From assembly GCF_002252585.1 (NCBI RefSeq), contig NZ_NQLD01000012.1: a stretch of 64,000 nucleotides of DNA. One strand, 5' to 3'. How positions within the stretch are numbered: position 1 is the first letter of the stretch; every line of letters starts with the position of its first letter. This stretch comes from Methanocatella intestini (lineage in GTDB: Archaea > Methanobacteriota > Methanobacteria > Methanobacteriales > Methanobacteriaceae). Positions 15,640 to 24,550 of the stretch are shown in pieces. Below the pieces are notes generated by a model. It saw only the letters and a program-made list of their open reading frames with translations. It made no database searches and was not told the origin of the DNA. The position numbers were made by a program, and so were the translations under genes.

Positions 15640-17112
15640 TTAAAAGTTAACTTCATAAGCTGTGTATTTATCTAAATCTATTGGAAGCTTTTTAAGATTA
15701 TATGTATCATGATTTAGAGTTATTTCATTATCATAATGTTTATAATTTATGAAAAAGACTTTACTTCCATGTGATATTTCATTTTGAATACCTGGGTCAG
15801 CTAAAACATCACTAATCTGATTAGCAGTAGTATTAAAATCTTTATCCTCTGTTACTGTCAGCATAAAATTATGGTCATCTGTCAGATAATAGGAATTCAT
15901 TTCAAAGTACGGAACAAAAGCATCATAAATAATAAGATTTCCACTACCAAAAGTTTCTTCCAGTGACTGTATTTTATTAGTGTCATTAATTTGGTCGTTA
16001 ATTTGAGTTTGTGTAAAATTAACACAGCCAACTGAAGCTACAAGTAAGATAATCACGAAAATCGGAATAAATATCTTTTTATTGCTGAAGTTTTTGCCAA
16101 GTAAAATACTTACTCCCAACCATAAACATCCTAAAACAGGTATTAAATAACGTGGATGAAAAACAGGTTTGATAATTAAAGATAAGATTATTCCGATAAT
16201 CGGAACACAAACAGCAATTAAAATCCCGTATGTGTCTTTTTTATCACTTTTAATTAGTAGAACAATGATTCCAATTAAAAGAAACAATCCTAAAACAGAA
16301 AATGTAGCTATCTGATTTGCATTAATAACCTGATTATCCGGTGATAAAACAAACCAGAAATATCCTAAAATCCTATTTAGTGTAATTGGAGCTATCCAGT
16401 AACTGCTGCTTACACTTGCAGCCTGTTGTTTTAGAATAATCAGCCATGGTGTAAAACTTAAAATAGCTATAATGACTGATGTGAAGTATTTTTTCAGCTC
16501 TTTTTTATTATTTCTAATTAAATCAGCAAGTAAAAATAAATAAATAACAAATGAAGCTACTGCTGAGAAATAATGTGTGTAAGCAGAAGCTATTGTTAAT
16601 AAAGTTAAAATTCCCCAGCTTTTCCATGTTGAATTTTTATTTAAAATATCATAAGCATAAATAAAGCTTGCTGTTACAAAGAACAGTCCCCAGCTGTACA
16701 TTCTTAATTCAACAGCAAAATTCATTAGCTGAGGCATGCTAACTATACAAAAAGCAAATAATCCTGCAGTTAAACATCCCCAATTTTTCCTAACTTTCGT
16801 TGCTGCTAGTATAAGTATTAAATAAAATGGAAGCAGTGAGGTGAATTTACCTACTATAATCGGATTTATTCCTAAAAAGACTCCGATTTTGTAAAATACT
16901 TTAAAAATCAGATAATAAAGCGGCGGGTGGACATCGAGAAAAGCAAAATTAATAAAATCCTTAAATGGTGATTTAACCATTCCCAAAGAGTATATTTCAT
17001 CATACCACATTCCTAATTTTGTAAATCCAATATAGGAAACATAAAGCAATGTAATTATGCTTATTATAAAAAGTATTTTTCCTAATTTGTCTTCTTTATT
17101 TAAATTTTTCAT
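15640..17112 (-). CDS. GT39-family (PMT-like) polyprenol-phosphate sugar transferase
   Basis: 490 residues with about eleven membrane helices and a C-terminal exterior tail of about 110 residues. The first exterior loop carries MWYDEIYSLGM, the catalytic Asp-Glu pair of GT39/ArnT-type GT-C enzymes, followed by DVHPPLYYLIF. Such proteins transfer a sugar from a lipid phosphate donor to protein or glycan outside the membrane. The ATG at 17112 is preceded by GGAAATTATT; an ATG at 17142 is possible but would overlap the upstream GtrA gene. Paired with GtrA, a typical partner for moving lipid-linked sugars. Confidence 0.8.
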   Translation of the reverse strand: MKNLNKEDKLGKILFIISIITLLYVSYIGFTKLGMWYDEIYSLGMVKSPFKDFINFAFLDVHPPLYYLIFKVFYKIGVFLGINPIIVGKFTSLLPFYLILILAATKVRKNWGCLTAGLFAFCIVSMPQLMNFAVELRMYSWGLFFVTASFIYAYDILNKNSTWKSWGILTLLTIASAYTHYFSAVASFVIYLFLLADLIRNNKKELKKYFTSVIIAILSFTPWLIILKQQAASVSSSYWIAPITLNRILGYFWFVLSPDNQVINANQIATFSVLGLFLLIGIIVLLIKSDKKDTYGILIAVCVPIIGIILSLIIKPVFHPRYLIPVLGCLWLGVSILLGKNFSNKKIFIPIFVIILLVASVGCVNFTQTQINDQINDTNKIQSLEETFGSGNLIIYDAFVPYFEMNSYYLTDDHNFMLTVTEDKDFNTTANQISDVLADPGIQNEISHGSKVFFINYKHYDNEITLNHDTYNLKKLPIDLDKYTAYEVNF

Positions 17113-17125
17113 AATAATTTCCAAC

Positions 17126-17554
17126 TTAAAGTTTTTTCCCATAAAACATAACTCTACGTGCTGTGAAATTCCAGAACATTACTATAATGGATGCTATAAT
17201 TTTAGACCAGATGTAGTTTATATTCCCATAGTCTACAAATGCGTATAATAATATTTCAGTAAAAATAAGCCCGATAAAGCTGATTAAAATAAATAAATTG
17301 AAATCCAGAACCTTATTATTTCTGTCTGTCTGATTAAATACCCATGAAGTAGACATGTAATAATTAGCCAACACTGATATAAAAAAAGCAATAGCTGCTG
17401 AAATTAAATAATTTTGTCCTAAAAAGTTAATTAATGATAAATAAATAATGAAATCTATTAAAAAAGATGCAGTTCCTACAAATAGGTATCTAAACATTTG
17501 TAAGAAAATGTTGTCAGTACTTTTTCTAAATAACTTATTAATTAATTTATCCAT
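17126..17554 (-). CDS. GtrA-family membrane protein
   Basis: 142 residues with four membrane helices and the GtrA signature RYLFVGTASFLIDFIIYLSL at the start, then SVLANYYMSTSWVF. GtrA proteins are thought to help flip polyprenol-phosphate-linked sugars. Co-oriented with and just upstream of the GT39 gene, which fits supply of the lipid-linked donor sugar. Confidence 0.85.
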   Translation of the reverse strand: MDKLINKLFRKSTDNIFLQMFRYLFVGTASFLIDFIIYLSLINFLGQNYLISAAIAFFISVLANYYMSTSWVFNQTDRNNKVLDFNLFILISFIGLIFTEILLYAFVDYGNINYIWSKIIASIIVMFWNFTARRVMFYGKKL

Positions 17555-17578
17555 AGTTATAATCTTAATTTTAATTAT

Positions 17579-17680
17579 TTAATAAGTTTTAGTTTTAATT
17601 TTGTTTACAGTGTCTGTGTTGTTGTAGCTGCTTGTTGTGATGTAGTCACCAGGATTTAACAAATAAAAATTATAATCATA
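17579..17680 (-). pseudogene. Last codons of a lost adhesin-like protein
   Basis: On the minus strand this gap reads LNPGDYITTSSYNNTDTV, then NKIKTKTY and a TAA stop (17579-17581). That is the C-terminal end of an ALP repeat: compare LMAGEYIITSYWNDFQTG followed by NTIKIE at the end of the 1987-residue protein. The frame is open upstream for only a few more codons before all similarity is lost. Codons are C-ended (TAC, ATC, AAC), as in the C-terminal repeats of the intact giant ALPs. This is a deletion scar; it has no start codon and cannot be expressed on its own. Confidence 0.75.
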
Positions 17681-17717
17681 AATAATTAATACTATTAGTC
17701 ATAAAATCTTTATTATA

Positions 17718-18644
17718 ATGAAAACTGCAGTTTTAATCCCCTGTTATAATGAGGAACTTACAATAAAAAAAGTTATCCTGGATTTTAAAAAAGCCTTACC
17801 TAAGGCAGATATTTATGTCTATGATAATAATTCAACAGATAATTCTTATGAAATAGCTAAAGACACAGGAGCTATTGTAAAAAGAGAATATAGACAAGGT
17901 AAGGGAAATGTTGTAAGATCCATGTTTAGAGATATTGATGCGGACTGTTATATTTTAGTTGATGGTGATGATACCTATCCTGCTGAGGCATCAAAAGAAA
18001 TAGAAGAGTTAATTCTATCTAAAAAAGCGGATATGGTAATTGGAGACAGGCTGTCCAGTACTTATTTTGAAGAAAACAAAAGAAGATTTCATAATTCAGG
18101 AAATAAACTAGTTAGAAAACTTATAAACACCATTTTTAAAAGTGATATTTCAGATATCATGACAGGTATGAGGGGATTTAGCTATGAATTTGTTAAATCA
18201 TTTCCTATTTCATCTAAAGAATTTGAAATTGAAACTGAAATGACTATTTTTGCCCTAAATCATAATTTTTTAATTAAAGAACTGCCAATAGAATATAGGG
18301 ACAGAATGGATGGCAGTGAATCTAAATTAAATACTTTCAGTGATGGTTATAAGGTTATTAGCTTGCTTTTCGGACTTTTCAGAGATATAAAACCTTTGTT
18401 TTTCTTTTCTTTAGTAACATTAGTTCTTTTAATAATAGCTGGTCTGTACTTTTTCCCGATTTTAATTGATTTTTATAGAACCGGATTTGTGGAAAAGGTT
18501 CCTACACTTATTACTGTAGGAGTAGTAGCTATTGTAGCAGTTATTATATTTTTCACAGGTGTTGTTTTGCATGTTATTAGAAAACAGCATGATGAAAACT
18601 TTGAACATCATTTAAATTTAATAGCTCAAAATAAAAAAAGGTAA
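17718..18644 (+). CDS. GT2 glycosyltransferase with two C-terminal membrane helices
   Basis: 308 residues. The GT-A domain shows PCYNEE at residues 9-13, YDNNSTDNS, and the metal-binding DGDDT at 83-87. The two C-terminal helices (about 232-255 and 265-290) and the general form are those of DPM1/GtrB-like polyprenol-phosphate sugar synthases. It would load the lipid carrier used by the GT39/GtrA pair encoded on the opposite strand. Convergent with the DUF2142 gene, 4 bases apart. Confidence 0.85.
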   Translation: MKTAVLIPCYNEELTIKKVILDFKKALPKADIYVYDNNSTDNSYEIAKDTGAIVKREYRQGKGNVVRSMFRDIDADCYILVDGDDTYPAEASKEIEELILSKKADMVIGDRLSSTYFEENKRRFHNSGNKLVRKLINTIFKSDISDIMTGMRGFSYEFVKSFPISSKEFEIETEMTIFALNHNFLIKELPIEYRDRMDGSESKLNTFSDGYKVISLLFGLFRDIKPLFFFSLVTLVLLIIAGLYFFPILIDFYRTGFVEKVPTLITVGVVAIVAVIIFFTGVVLHVIRKQHDENFEHHLNLIAQNKKR

Positions 18645-18648
18645 AATG

Positions 18649-20154
18649 TTAATATTTAACAGCTGTTGTCAGCATTAACATTCCGGAAATAAAACTGATA
18701 GCTACAGTCAGCACTAAAAAGCTTAAAGTTTGCTTATCTATTTTTTTATTGCCTATTCCAAATACAAACGGTAAAAATATTAGCAACGGCATGAAGTAAC
18801 GACTGAATACACCACTTGTTACATTTTCCCCTCCAACTGGAGACCATGTTAAGTATTGGATAGCCATTACACCACTATAGATTAAAATAATTATTAAAAA
18901 TCCTTTAATACGTGTTTTTAAATTTAAATCTTTGAAATTACAATAAAATACACTAAATAAACAGAAGAATACAAAGTAAAGTCCTGCAAGAAGAGTTGAT
19001 GAATATTCTCTTACACTATTTGAGAAATAAAAGAATCTGTCAATAACAGTTGGCAGTGCAGTACTGTAGATTTCACCAAATCTTTGAAGTGCAATTAACG
19101 GATTGGCCAGTAAGTAATCAATTTGACCACTTGCACTTACATTTCTTTGGATAAAATATTCTCCTCTCCAGGAATTAGCTAGTTGTGTTGTTGCATAGCT
19201 GCTCCAAGCAATTCCAATACCTAAAGCAACTAAAATACAAAGTTTAGATAGGATATTTTGCTTTTTATCACTAAAATGGGTATTTGGAACCAGGAAAATC
19301 AATAAACTTAGAGCCAAGTAAGGAGTTTTAAGCAGTCCGCATAGAATTACAGCTATGTAAAATATTCCTAAATCTGTCCAGGTAATTTTAGGTGTTTTAT
19401 AGAAATATAAGAAATAGCTGAATGCTAAAATAGCCAGTGCACTAAATAATCCGTCACAGCTTGTTGATGCAGCTTGATAAATAGCCAGCGGCAGCAGTGA
19501 CACTATAAGCAATGGAAACTTAAAGACTGGTGCTTTTTTAATAGCTATTGTAATTATTCCAGCATATAATAATAAATTAAAGAATCTTCCAAGCCACAAC
19601 ATCCAAATTGCATTTAAATCCAGACATTTTGCTAAAAATACTCCAAGACCCTGTGCCAAATAGGCATAAAATGGATTTTGAGCAAAAGCAGAGTTGAAAT
19701 ATGATGGAGTATAATTTATTTTCTCGTCATCTACATGTGTATTAAATACATTTGCACCTGCATTGTCAAAAAATGAGGTTACACTTGCAATTGTTTTATA
19801 ACCGTTTGCAGTTGTATTTGGGATTGGCACATAGCTGGTTGATAATTCTCCGGTTGATACTATTTCTGAGCGAACAAAATGCTCACTTTCATCAGATACA
19901 TCATAAATTGGTGTTAAAAATAAACTTATTATTCCAAATATTATTATTAGCACCAGTGCGACTTTATGTAAATTTTCATTGTTTTTTGTATAATATGCAA
20001 TGGAAAATATTCCTGCTATTAGCAATATACAAAACATAAGCACTTCAAATTCGGGATTTGAAAAGTTTGCCCTATATGTGAAATACAGGCTGAATAAGCT
20101 TAATATTAAAGCATATATTCCAATGAAATATTTCTTATTTTCTAATTTAAACAT
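18649..20154 (-). CDS. DUF2142 polytopic membrane protein
   Basis: 501 residues with about twelve helices. The first large exterior loop has VSDESEHFVRSEIV, the DE-x2-H signature of DUF2142, a family found in surface polysaccharide loci and likely of the GT-C fold. It starts 15 bases after tex on the same strand with AGGTTATTAAA before its ATG. Sugar substrate unknown. Confidence 0.75.
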   Translation of the reverse strand: MFKLENKKYFIGIYALILSLFSLYFTYRANFSNPEFEVLMFCILLIAGIFSIAYYTKNNENLHKVALVLIIIFGIISLFLTPIYDVSDESEHFVRSEIVSTGELSTSYVPIPNTTANGYKTIASVTSFFDNAGANVFNTHVDDEKINYTPSYFNSAFAQNPFYAYLAQGLGVFLAKCLDLNAIWMLWLGRFFNLLLYAGIITIAIKKAPVFKFPLLIVSLLPLAIYQAASTSCDGLFSALAILAFSYFLYFYKTPKITWTDLGIFYIAVILCGLLKTPYLALSLLIFLVPNTHFSDKKQNILSKLCILVALGIGIAWSSYATTQLANSWRGEYFIQRNVSASGQIDYLLANPLIALQRFGEIYSTALPTVIDRFFYFSNSVREYSSTLLAGLYFVFFCLFSVFYCNFKDLNLKTRIKGFLIIILIYSGVMAIQYLTWSPVGGENVTSGVFSRYFMPLLIFLPFVFGIGNKKIDKQTLSFLVLTVAISFISGMLMLTTAVKY

Positions 20155-20169
20155 TTTAATAACCTTTAT

Positions 20170-22317
20170 TTATATTAACATTGATAATTGTATTCTATTT
20201 CTAGCTAAATCAACATCTAAAACCTTAACATCAACAATATCTCCGACACTTACAATATCCAGAGGGTGCTTTACAAATTTATCAGCCAGCTGTGAAATAT
20301 GAATTAAACCGTCCTGATGAACTCCAATATCTACAAAAGCACCAAAATCAACAATATTTCTAACAGTTCCTTGCATAATCATGCCTTCTTCCAGATCATC
20401 TATTGATAAAACATTTTTTCTTAAAACAGGTTTTGGCATGTCTTCACGAGGATCTCTTCCAGGTTTTTTAAGTTCTTTAACAATATCCTGCAGGGTAATA
20501 ACACCAACGTCTAACTGCTTAGATAATTCATCATAATTCAGGTTATCTAATTTTAAGTTATCTGAACCGATATCTGCCAAACTGTATCCCAATTTATCTA
20601 AGAGTTTGACTGCAGCATCGTAAGATTCGGGATGTATTGTAGTGTTGTCTAAAGGATGTTCGGGATTGTCTATTTTTACAAATCCTGCACATTGCTCAAA
20701 AGTCTTTTTACCAAGTTTTTTAACATTTAAAAGTTCATTTCTATTGTCAAATTTACCGTTTTCTTCTCTGTAGCTAATAATATTTTTAGCAGTTGATTTA
20801 GTAATTCCAGAAACATAATTAAGTAAGCTAGGTGATGCAGTATTTAAATCAACACCAACTTCATTAACTGCTCTTTCAACAACTCCTCCTAAAGACTCGT
20901 TTAGCTGTTTCTGATTCATGTCATGCTGATACTGGCCAACACCAATGGATTTGGGGTCAATTTTAACAAGTTCAGCTAACGGGTCCTGCAGTCTTCTAGC
21001 TATTGAAACAGCACTGCGTTCACCTTCATTAAAATCAGGAAATTCTTCATCAGCTAGTTTACTTGCAGAATAAACAGATGCACCAGCTTCATTAACAATA
21101 ATGTACTCAACAGAAGTGTTTTTAATTATATCTGACACTATTTCTTCAGATTCTCTTGAAGCAGTTCCATTTCCAATAGCTATTACATCAATATCATATT
21201 TTTTAATCAAATCAAGTATGACTTTCTTGGATTCTTTAACTTTATTTTGAGGTTCAGTCGGGTATATTAAGGATGTTTCTAAAACCTTGCCTGTCGGATC
21301 AATAACAGCTAATTTGCAGCCTGTTCTGAAAGCAGGATCCCAGCCTAAAATAGTTTTTCCACTTAAAGGACTTTCCATAAGAAGCTGACTTAAATTTTTA
21401 GCAAAAACTTCAATGGATTTCTCTTCAGCTTTTTTAGTTAGATAACTTCTAATTTCCCGTTCAATAGCTGGTGAAATTAAACGTTTATAAGAATCTTTAA
21501 TGGCTTCTGTAATGATTGGAGTAGTATAAGGATTGTGTTCAATCATTTCAGGAACTTTAGAGCAGTTTTTAAGAGTATGTCTTTTAAGATATTGAATGAT
21601 ATCATCTTCTTCAATATCAACTTTTCCTCTAATGATTCCTTCATTTTCTGCTCTGTTAATAGCTAATATCCTATGTGGGGGAATTTTAGATAGTTTTTCT
21701 GAATAATTAAAATAAATTTCATATTCTGAAGCTGATTCATCTTTAGTTTTAGCTTTAGTTTCAATTAATCCATTGTAAAAAGTGTTCTGTCTGATTTTTT
21801 TTCTGAAACCTGAATTATCAGAAATAATCTCAGCAATTATGTCCTGTGCTCCTTTAATAGCTTCATGCGGTGTTTTAACATCACCTGTAACATAATTTTG
21901 AGCTATTTTAGAAACAGGTTCTTTAATTTCTTGAGCTAAAATAAGATTGGCCAATGGTTCCAGACCTTTTTCTTTAGCTATTGTTGCACGTGTTCTTTTT
22001 TTACTTTTATAAGGTCTGTATAAATCATCAAGCTCAACTAATGTTTGTGCATTAAGAATCTGATTTTTTAAGGTGTCATCTAACTTTCCTAAGCTATCGA
22101 TTCGCTCAATGATTTTAGTTTTTTTATCTTCCAAATTTCTAAGATATTTAAGCCTTTCATCAAATTTTCTTAAAAGCTCATCATTTAAAGAGCCGGTAAC
22201 ATCCTTTCTGTATCTTGCAATAAAAGGAATAGTGTTACCATCATCAATTAACTTGATTACTTTGTTAACTTGCCATGGTTCCAGGTTTAATTCTTTTTCG
22301 AGTGTTTTAGCTATCAT
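20170..22317 (-). CDS. tex: Tex-family RNA-binding protein
   Basis: 715 residues in the usual Tex order: N-terminal helical region (LEPWQVNKVIKLIDDGNTIPF), YqgF/RuvX-like domain (LGWDPAFRTGCKLAVIDP, about residue 330), helix-hairpin-helix block (VGVDLNTASPSLLNYVSGI) and a C-terminal S1 RNA-binding domain (EGMIMQGTVRNIVDFGAFVD). Tex binds nucleic acid and influences transcription and RNA turnover in bacteria; it is patchy in archaea, so acquisition from bacteria is likely. Full length, with no damage seen. A frameshifted small gene lies 13 bases upstream on the same strand. Confidence 0.9.
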   Translation of the reverse strand: MIAKTLEKELNLEPWQVNKVIKLIDDGNTIPFIARYRKDVTGSLNDELLRKFDERLKYLRNLEDKKTKIIERIDSLGKLDDTLKNQILNAQTLVELDDLYRPYKSKKRTRATIAKEKGLEPLANLILAQEIKEPVSKIAQNYVTGDVKTPHEAIKGAQDIIAEIISDNSGFRKKIRQNTFYNGLIETKAKTKDESASEYEIYFNYSEKLSKIPPHRILAINRAENEGIIRGKVDIEEDDIIQYLKRHTLKNCSKVPEMIEHNPYTTPIITEAIKDSYKRLISPAIEREIRSYLTKKAEEKSIEVFAKNLSQLLMESPLSGKTILGWDPAFRTGCKLAVIDPTGKVLETSLIYPTEPQNKVKESKKVILDLIKKYDIDVIAIGNGTASRESEEIVSDIIKNTSVEYIIVNEAGASVYSASKLADEEFPDFNEGERSAVSIARRLQDPLAELVKIDPKSIGVGQYQHDMNQKQLNESLGGVVERAVNEVGVDLNTASPSLLNYVSGITKSTAKNIISYREENGKFDNRNELLNVKKLGKKTFEQCAGFVKIDNPEHPLDNTTIHPESYDAAVKLLDKLGYSLADIGSDNLKLDNLNYDELSKQLDVGVITLQDIVKELKKPGRDPREDMPKPVLRKNVLSIDDLEEGMIMQGTVRNIVDFGAFVDIGVHQDGLIHISQLADKFVKHPLDIVSVGDIVDVKVLDVDLARNRIQLSMLI

Positions 22318-22330
22318 TAAAATTACATTC

Positions 22331-22479
22331 CTATATATTACAAGAAATTATCTTTTTTTTAATTAATATAATTTCATCTTTTAAAAATTCATATTCAGAA
22401 AATTCTTCAAAAAATCGAAAAGTTTAAGTTGTTTATCTTCCAATATAGAATATGGAGCTTTTATATTGTCTTTATTCAT
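22331..22479 (-). pseudogene. Small gene with a one-base frameshift in an A/T homopolymer
   Basis: From the ATG at 22479 the frame reads MNKDNIKAPYSILEDKQLKL, then FDF and a shifted tail that stops at 22381. Adding one T to the run of six (plus-strand AAAAAA in the line at 22381-22440) restores a 49-residue product continuing EEFSEYEFLKDEIILIKKK and ending at TAG 22331. The restored product is charged, and the whole region is 149 bases, one short of a multiple of three. GTGGAGCT lies upstream. It may be a true frameshift, a phase-variable homopolymer or a read error. Family not recognised. Confidence 0.5.
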
Positions 22480-22650
22480 ATTAATATATTAGCTCCACTT
22501 AATATATTAAATTTACTATCTTATTTTAAAAAATAAAAGCCAAAAAAGCATTTAAAAAATTTTTTGAAATTAAAAATTCAAATCACCAAAGTCCTTGACA
22601 GAGCCAAATCAAAATTATTAAATTCCTGCAATAAATTTTGAGCTTATTTT

Positions 22651-22756
22651 AAAACTTTATTATATACTGAAAAGATACTATGATTTAATCAAAAACTTTA
22701 TTATATACTGAAAAGATATTATGATTTAATCAAAAACTTTATTATATACTGAAAAG
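22651..22756. repeat. 41-bp tandem direct repeat, 2.6 copies
   Basis: Units begin at 22651, 22692 and 22733 (period 41). The shared core is AAAACTTTATTATATACTGA followed by AAAG; the first two full units differ at one base. Each unit holds a TTTATTATATA box resembling an archaeal TATA element. The last unit ends 15 bases before the start codon of the DUF4143 ATPase gene, so the array forms its promoter region. Copies are contiguous, with no spacers. Confidence 0.85.
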
Positions 22757-22771
22757 TTAGTGGTGTAATAA

Positions 22772-23962
22772 ATGGTTAAACGAGAATTATATATTGATAA
22801 AATCAGGCCTTTAATTGATAAGGATATAATTAAAGTTATAACTGGGATTAGAAGGTGTGGAAAATCCTATTTTTTAAATTTAATAGTTGAAGAACTTAAA
22901 AATAATGGGATTAAAGATGAAAATATAATTTTAATAAATTTGGAATCTATGAAATATAATTCTTTAAAAACAAAAGAAGAACTGGATGATGTTGTTTTAA
23001 ATTTAACTAAAAATATTTCTGGCAGGTTTTATCTTCTTTTTGATGAAATACAAAATATTGAAAGATGGGAGAAAGCAATAACTGGTTATAAAGTTGATTT
23101 TAACTGTGATATTTACATTACTGGATCTAATTCTAAATTATTGTCTGGCGAACTTGCAACATTTTTAGCTGGAAGGTATATGGAAATAAAAATGTATCCT
23201 TTTTCATTTAATGAATTTTTAAGTTATAAAGGGGATAACAATGAAATGGAACTGTTTCAAGAGTATTTTAAATACGGTGGAATGCCATTTACTTTAGAAT
23301 TAAATTCTCAACAAAAAATAGATTATTTAAATGATATTTATAATTCCATTGTATTAAAGGATATAGTTGAAAAATATAAGTTAAGGGATGTTAATTTATT
23401 AAATAGACTAATTTTATACATATTGGACAATATTGGAAATCCTTTTTCAGTTACTGGTATTTCTAAGTATTTGAAACATTTTAATATAGGATTTTCAAAT
23501 AATACTCTATATAATTATTTGCAATATTTGGAAAATGCATTAATAATCTCTAAATTGCCGCGAGAGGATATTCAAGGCAAAAAATTATTTAAACTATCTG
23601 AAAAGTATTATGTTACGGATCATGGTTTTGCAGCAGCACTGCTTGGTGAAAGACAGCAGAATATAGGTGGAATTTTAGAAAATATTGTTTATATTGAATT
23701 TTTAAGACATGGCTATGATGTTTCTGTTGGCAGAATTAAAAATTATGAAATTGATTTTATCTGCAGAAAAAACAAACGGAAAGTTTATGTTCAAGTTTGT
23801 TTCCAATTAAATTCACCTGAAACTCAAGAAAGAGAATTCAGACCTCTTAAATTAATTGATGATAATTTTGAAAAGATTGTTATAAGCATGGATGATTTTG
23901 ATTTTTCCTGTGACGGGATTAAACATTTAAATATGATTAAGTTTTTAAAAGAATTTATCTAG
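22772..23962 (+). CDS. AAA ATPase with DUF4143 domain
   Basis: 396 residues. Walker A is TGIRRCGKSYFL (residues 24-35, Lys31), Walker B is FYLLFDEIQNI, and a sensor follows at YITGSNSKLL. The C-terminal DUF4143 domain has the PD-(D/E)xK-like core YEIDFICRKNKRKVYVQV. This family is multicopy and variable in archaea and of unclear function; links to mobile or toxin-like elements have been suggested. It has an inactivated relative at 2757-3257. The GTG in AGTGGTGTAATAA serves as ribosome binding site. The nitroreductase gene follows after 11 bases. Confidence 0.85.
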   Translation: MVKRELYIDKIRPLIDKDIIKVITGIRRCGKSYFLNLIVEELKNNGIKDENIILINLESMKYNSLKTKEELDDVVLNLTKNISGRFYLLFDEIQNIERWEKAITGYKVDFNCDIYITGSNSKLLSGELATFLAGRYMEIKMYPFSFNEFLSYKGDNNEMELFQEYFKYGGMPFTLELNSQQKIDYLNDIYNSIVLKDIVEKYKLRDVNLLNRLILYILDNIGNPFSVTGISKYLKHFNIGFSNNTLYNYLQYLENALIISKLPREDIQGKKLFKLSEKYYVTDHGFAAALLGERQQNIGGILENIVYIEFLRHGYDVSVGRIKNYEIDFICRKNKRKVYVQVCFQLNSPETQEREFRPLKLIDDNFEKIVISMDDFDFSCDGIKHLNMIKFLKEFI

Positions 23963-23973
23963 GATGTGATATT

Positions 23974-24489
23974 ATGGCAGATTTTGAAGAAGTTGTAAAT
24001 ACAAGACGCAGTATTCGTGAATATGACTCAAAGGAAGTGGAAGATGAAAAAATAGAAAAAATTCTTAAAGCAGCTATGCAGGCTCCTGGAAGCAGACTTA
24101 AAGCTGAGCCATGGGAATTCATTGTAGTTAAAAATAAGGAAACCCTTAAAAAAATAGGTGAAATAAAACCTAGAGTTACTGATGCTCCGGTAGCTATTGT
24201 ACTTGTAGCCAATATTGAAAGAGCATTTTATAAAACAATGTGGCAGCAGGATATGAGTGCAGCAGCTGAAAATATGTTACTTGAAGCTTGCAATTTAGGT
24301 TTGGGAGGTCTTTGGAATGGAGTAGCTCCTGAAGAAGAACGTATGAATAAAATAGCTAAATTAATAGGTATTAATGATGAAAATCTGAAAGTATTCTGTT
24401 TAATTACATTAGGCTATCCAAAAGAAGGTTTAAAAAACGAGTTTATGGATAAATTTGATGAGTCAAGAATTCACTATGAAAAATACTAA
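23974..24489 (+). CDS. Nitroreductase-family FMN protein
   Basis: 171 residues, the short form of the family. Residues 10-17 read NTRRSIRE, the FMN-phosphate binding start. It continues with APGSRLKAEPWEFIVV, a central LLEACNLGLGGLWNG and the late LITLGYPKE. It would use NAD(P)H or a deazaflavin-linked donor to reduce an unknown substrate. GATGTGATATT before the ATG is the ribosome binding site. Confidence 0.85.
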   Translation: MADFEEVVNTRRSIREYDSKEVEDEKIEKILKAAMQAPGSRLKAEPWEFIVVKNKETLKKIGEIKPRVTDAPVAIVLVANIERAFYKTMWQQDMSAAAENMLLEACNLGLGGLWNGVAPEEERMNKIAKLIGINDENLKVFCLITLGYPKEGLKNEFMDKFDESRIHYEKY

Positions 24490-24550
24490 ACATTTATACT
24501 ATTTAAATAACATATGTATATAAAGTATTAAATTATTATAGGTGAATTTA

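Noticed and set aside
22651..22756. Possible CRISPR array
   Set aside because: The 41-bp units follow each other without spacers and no cas gene is near.
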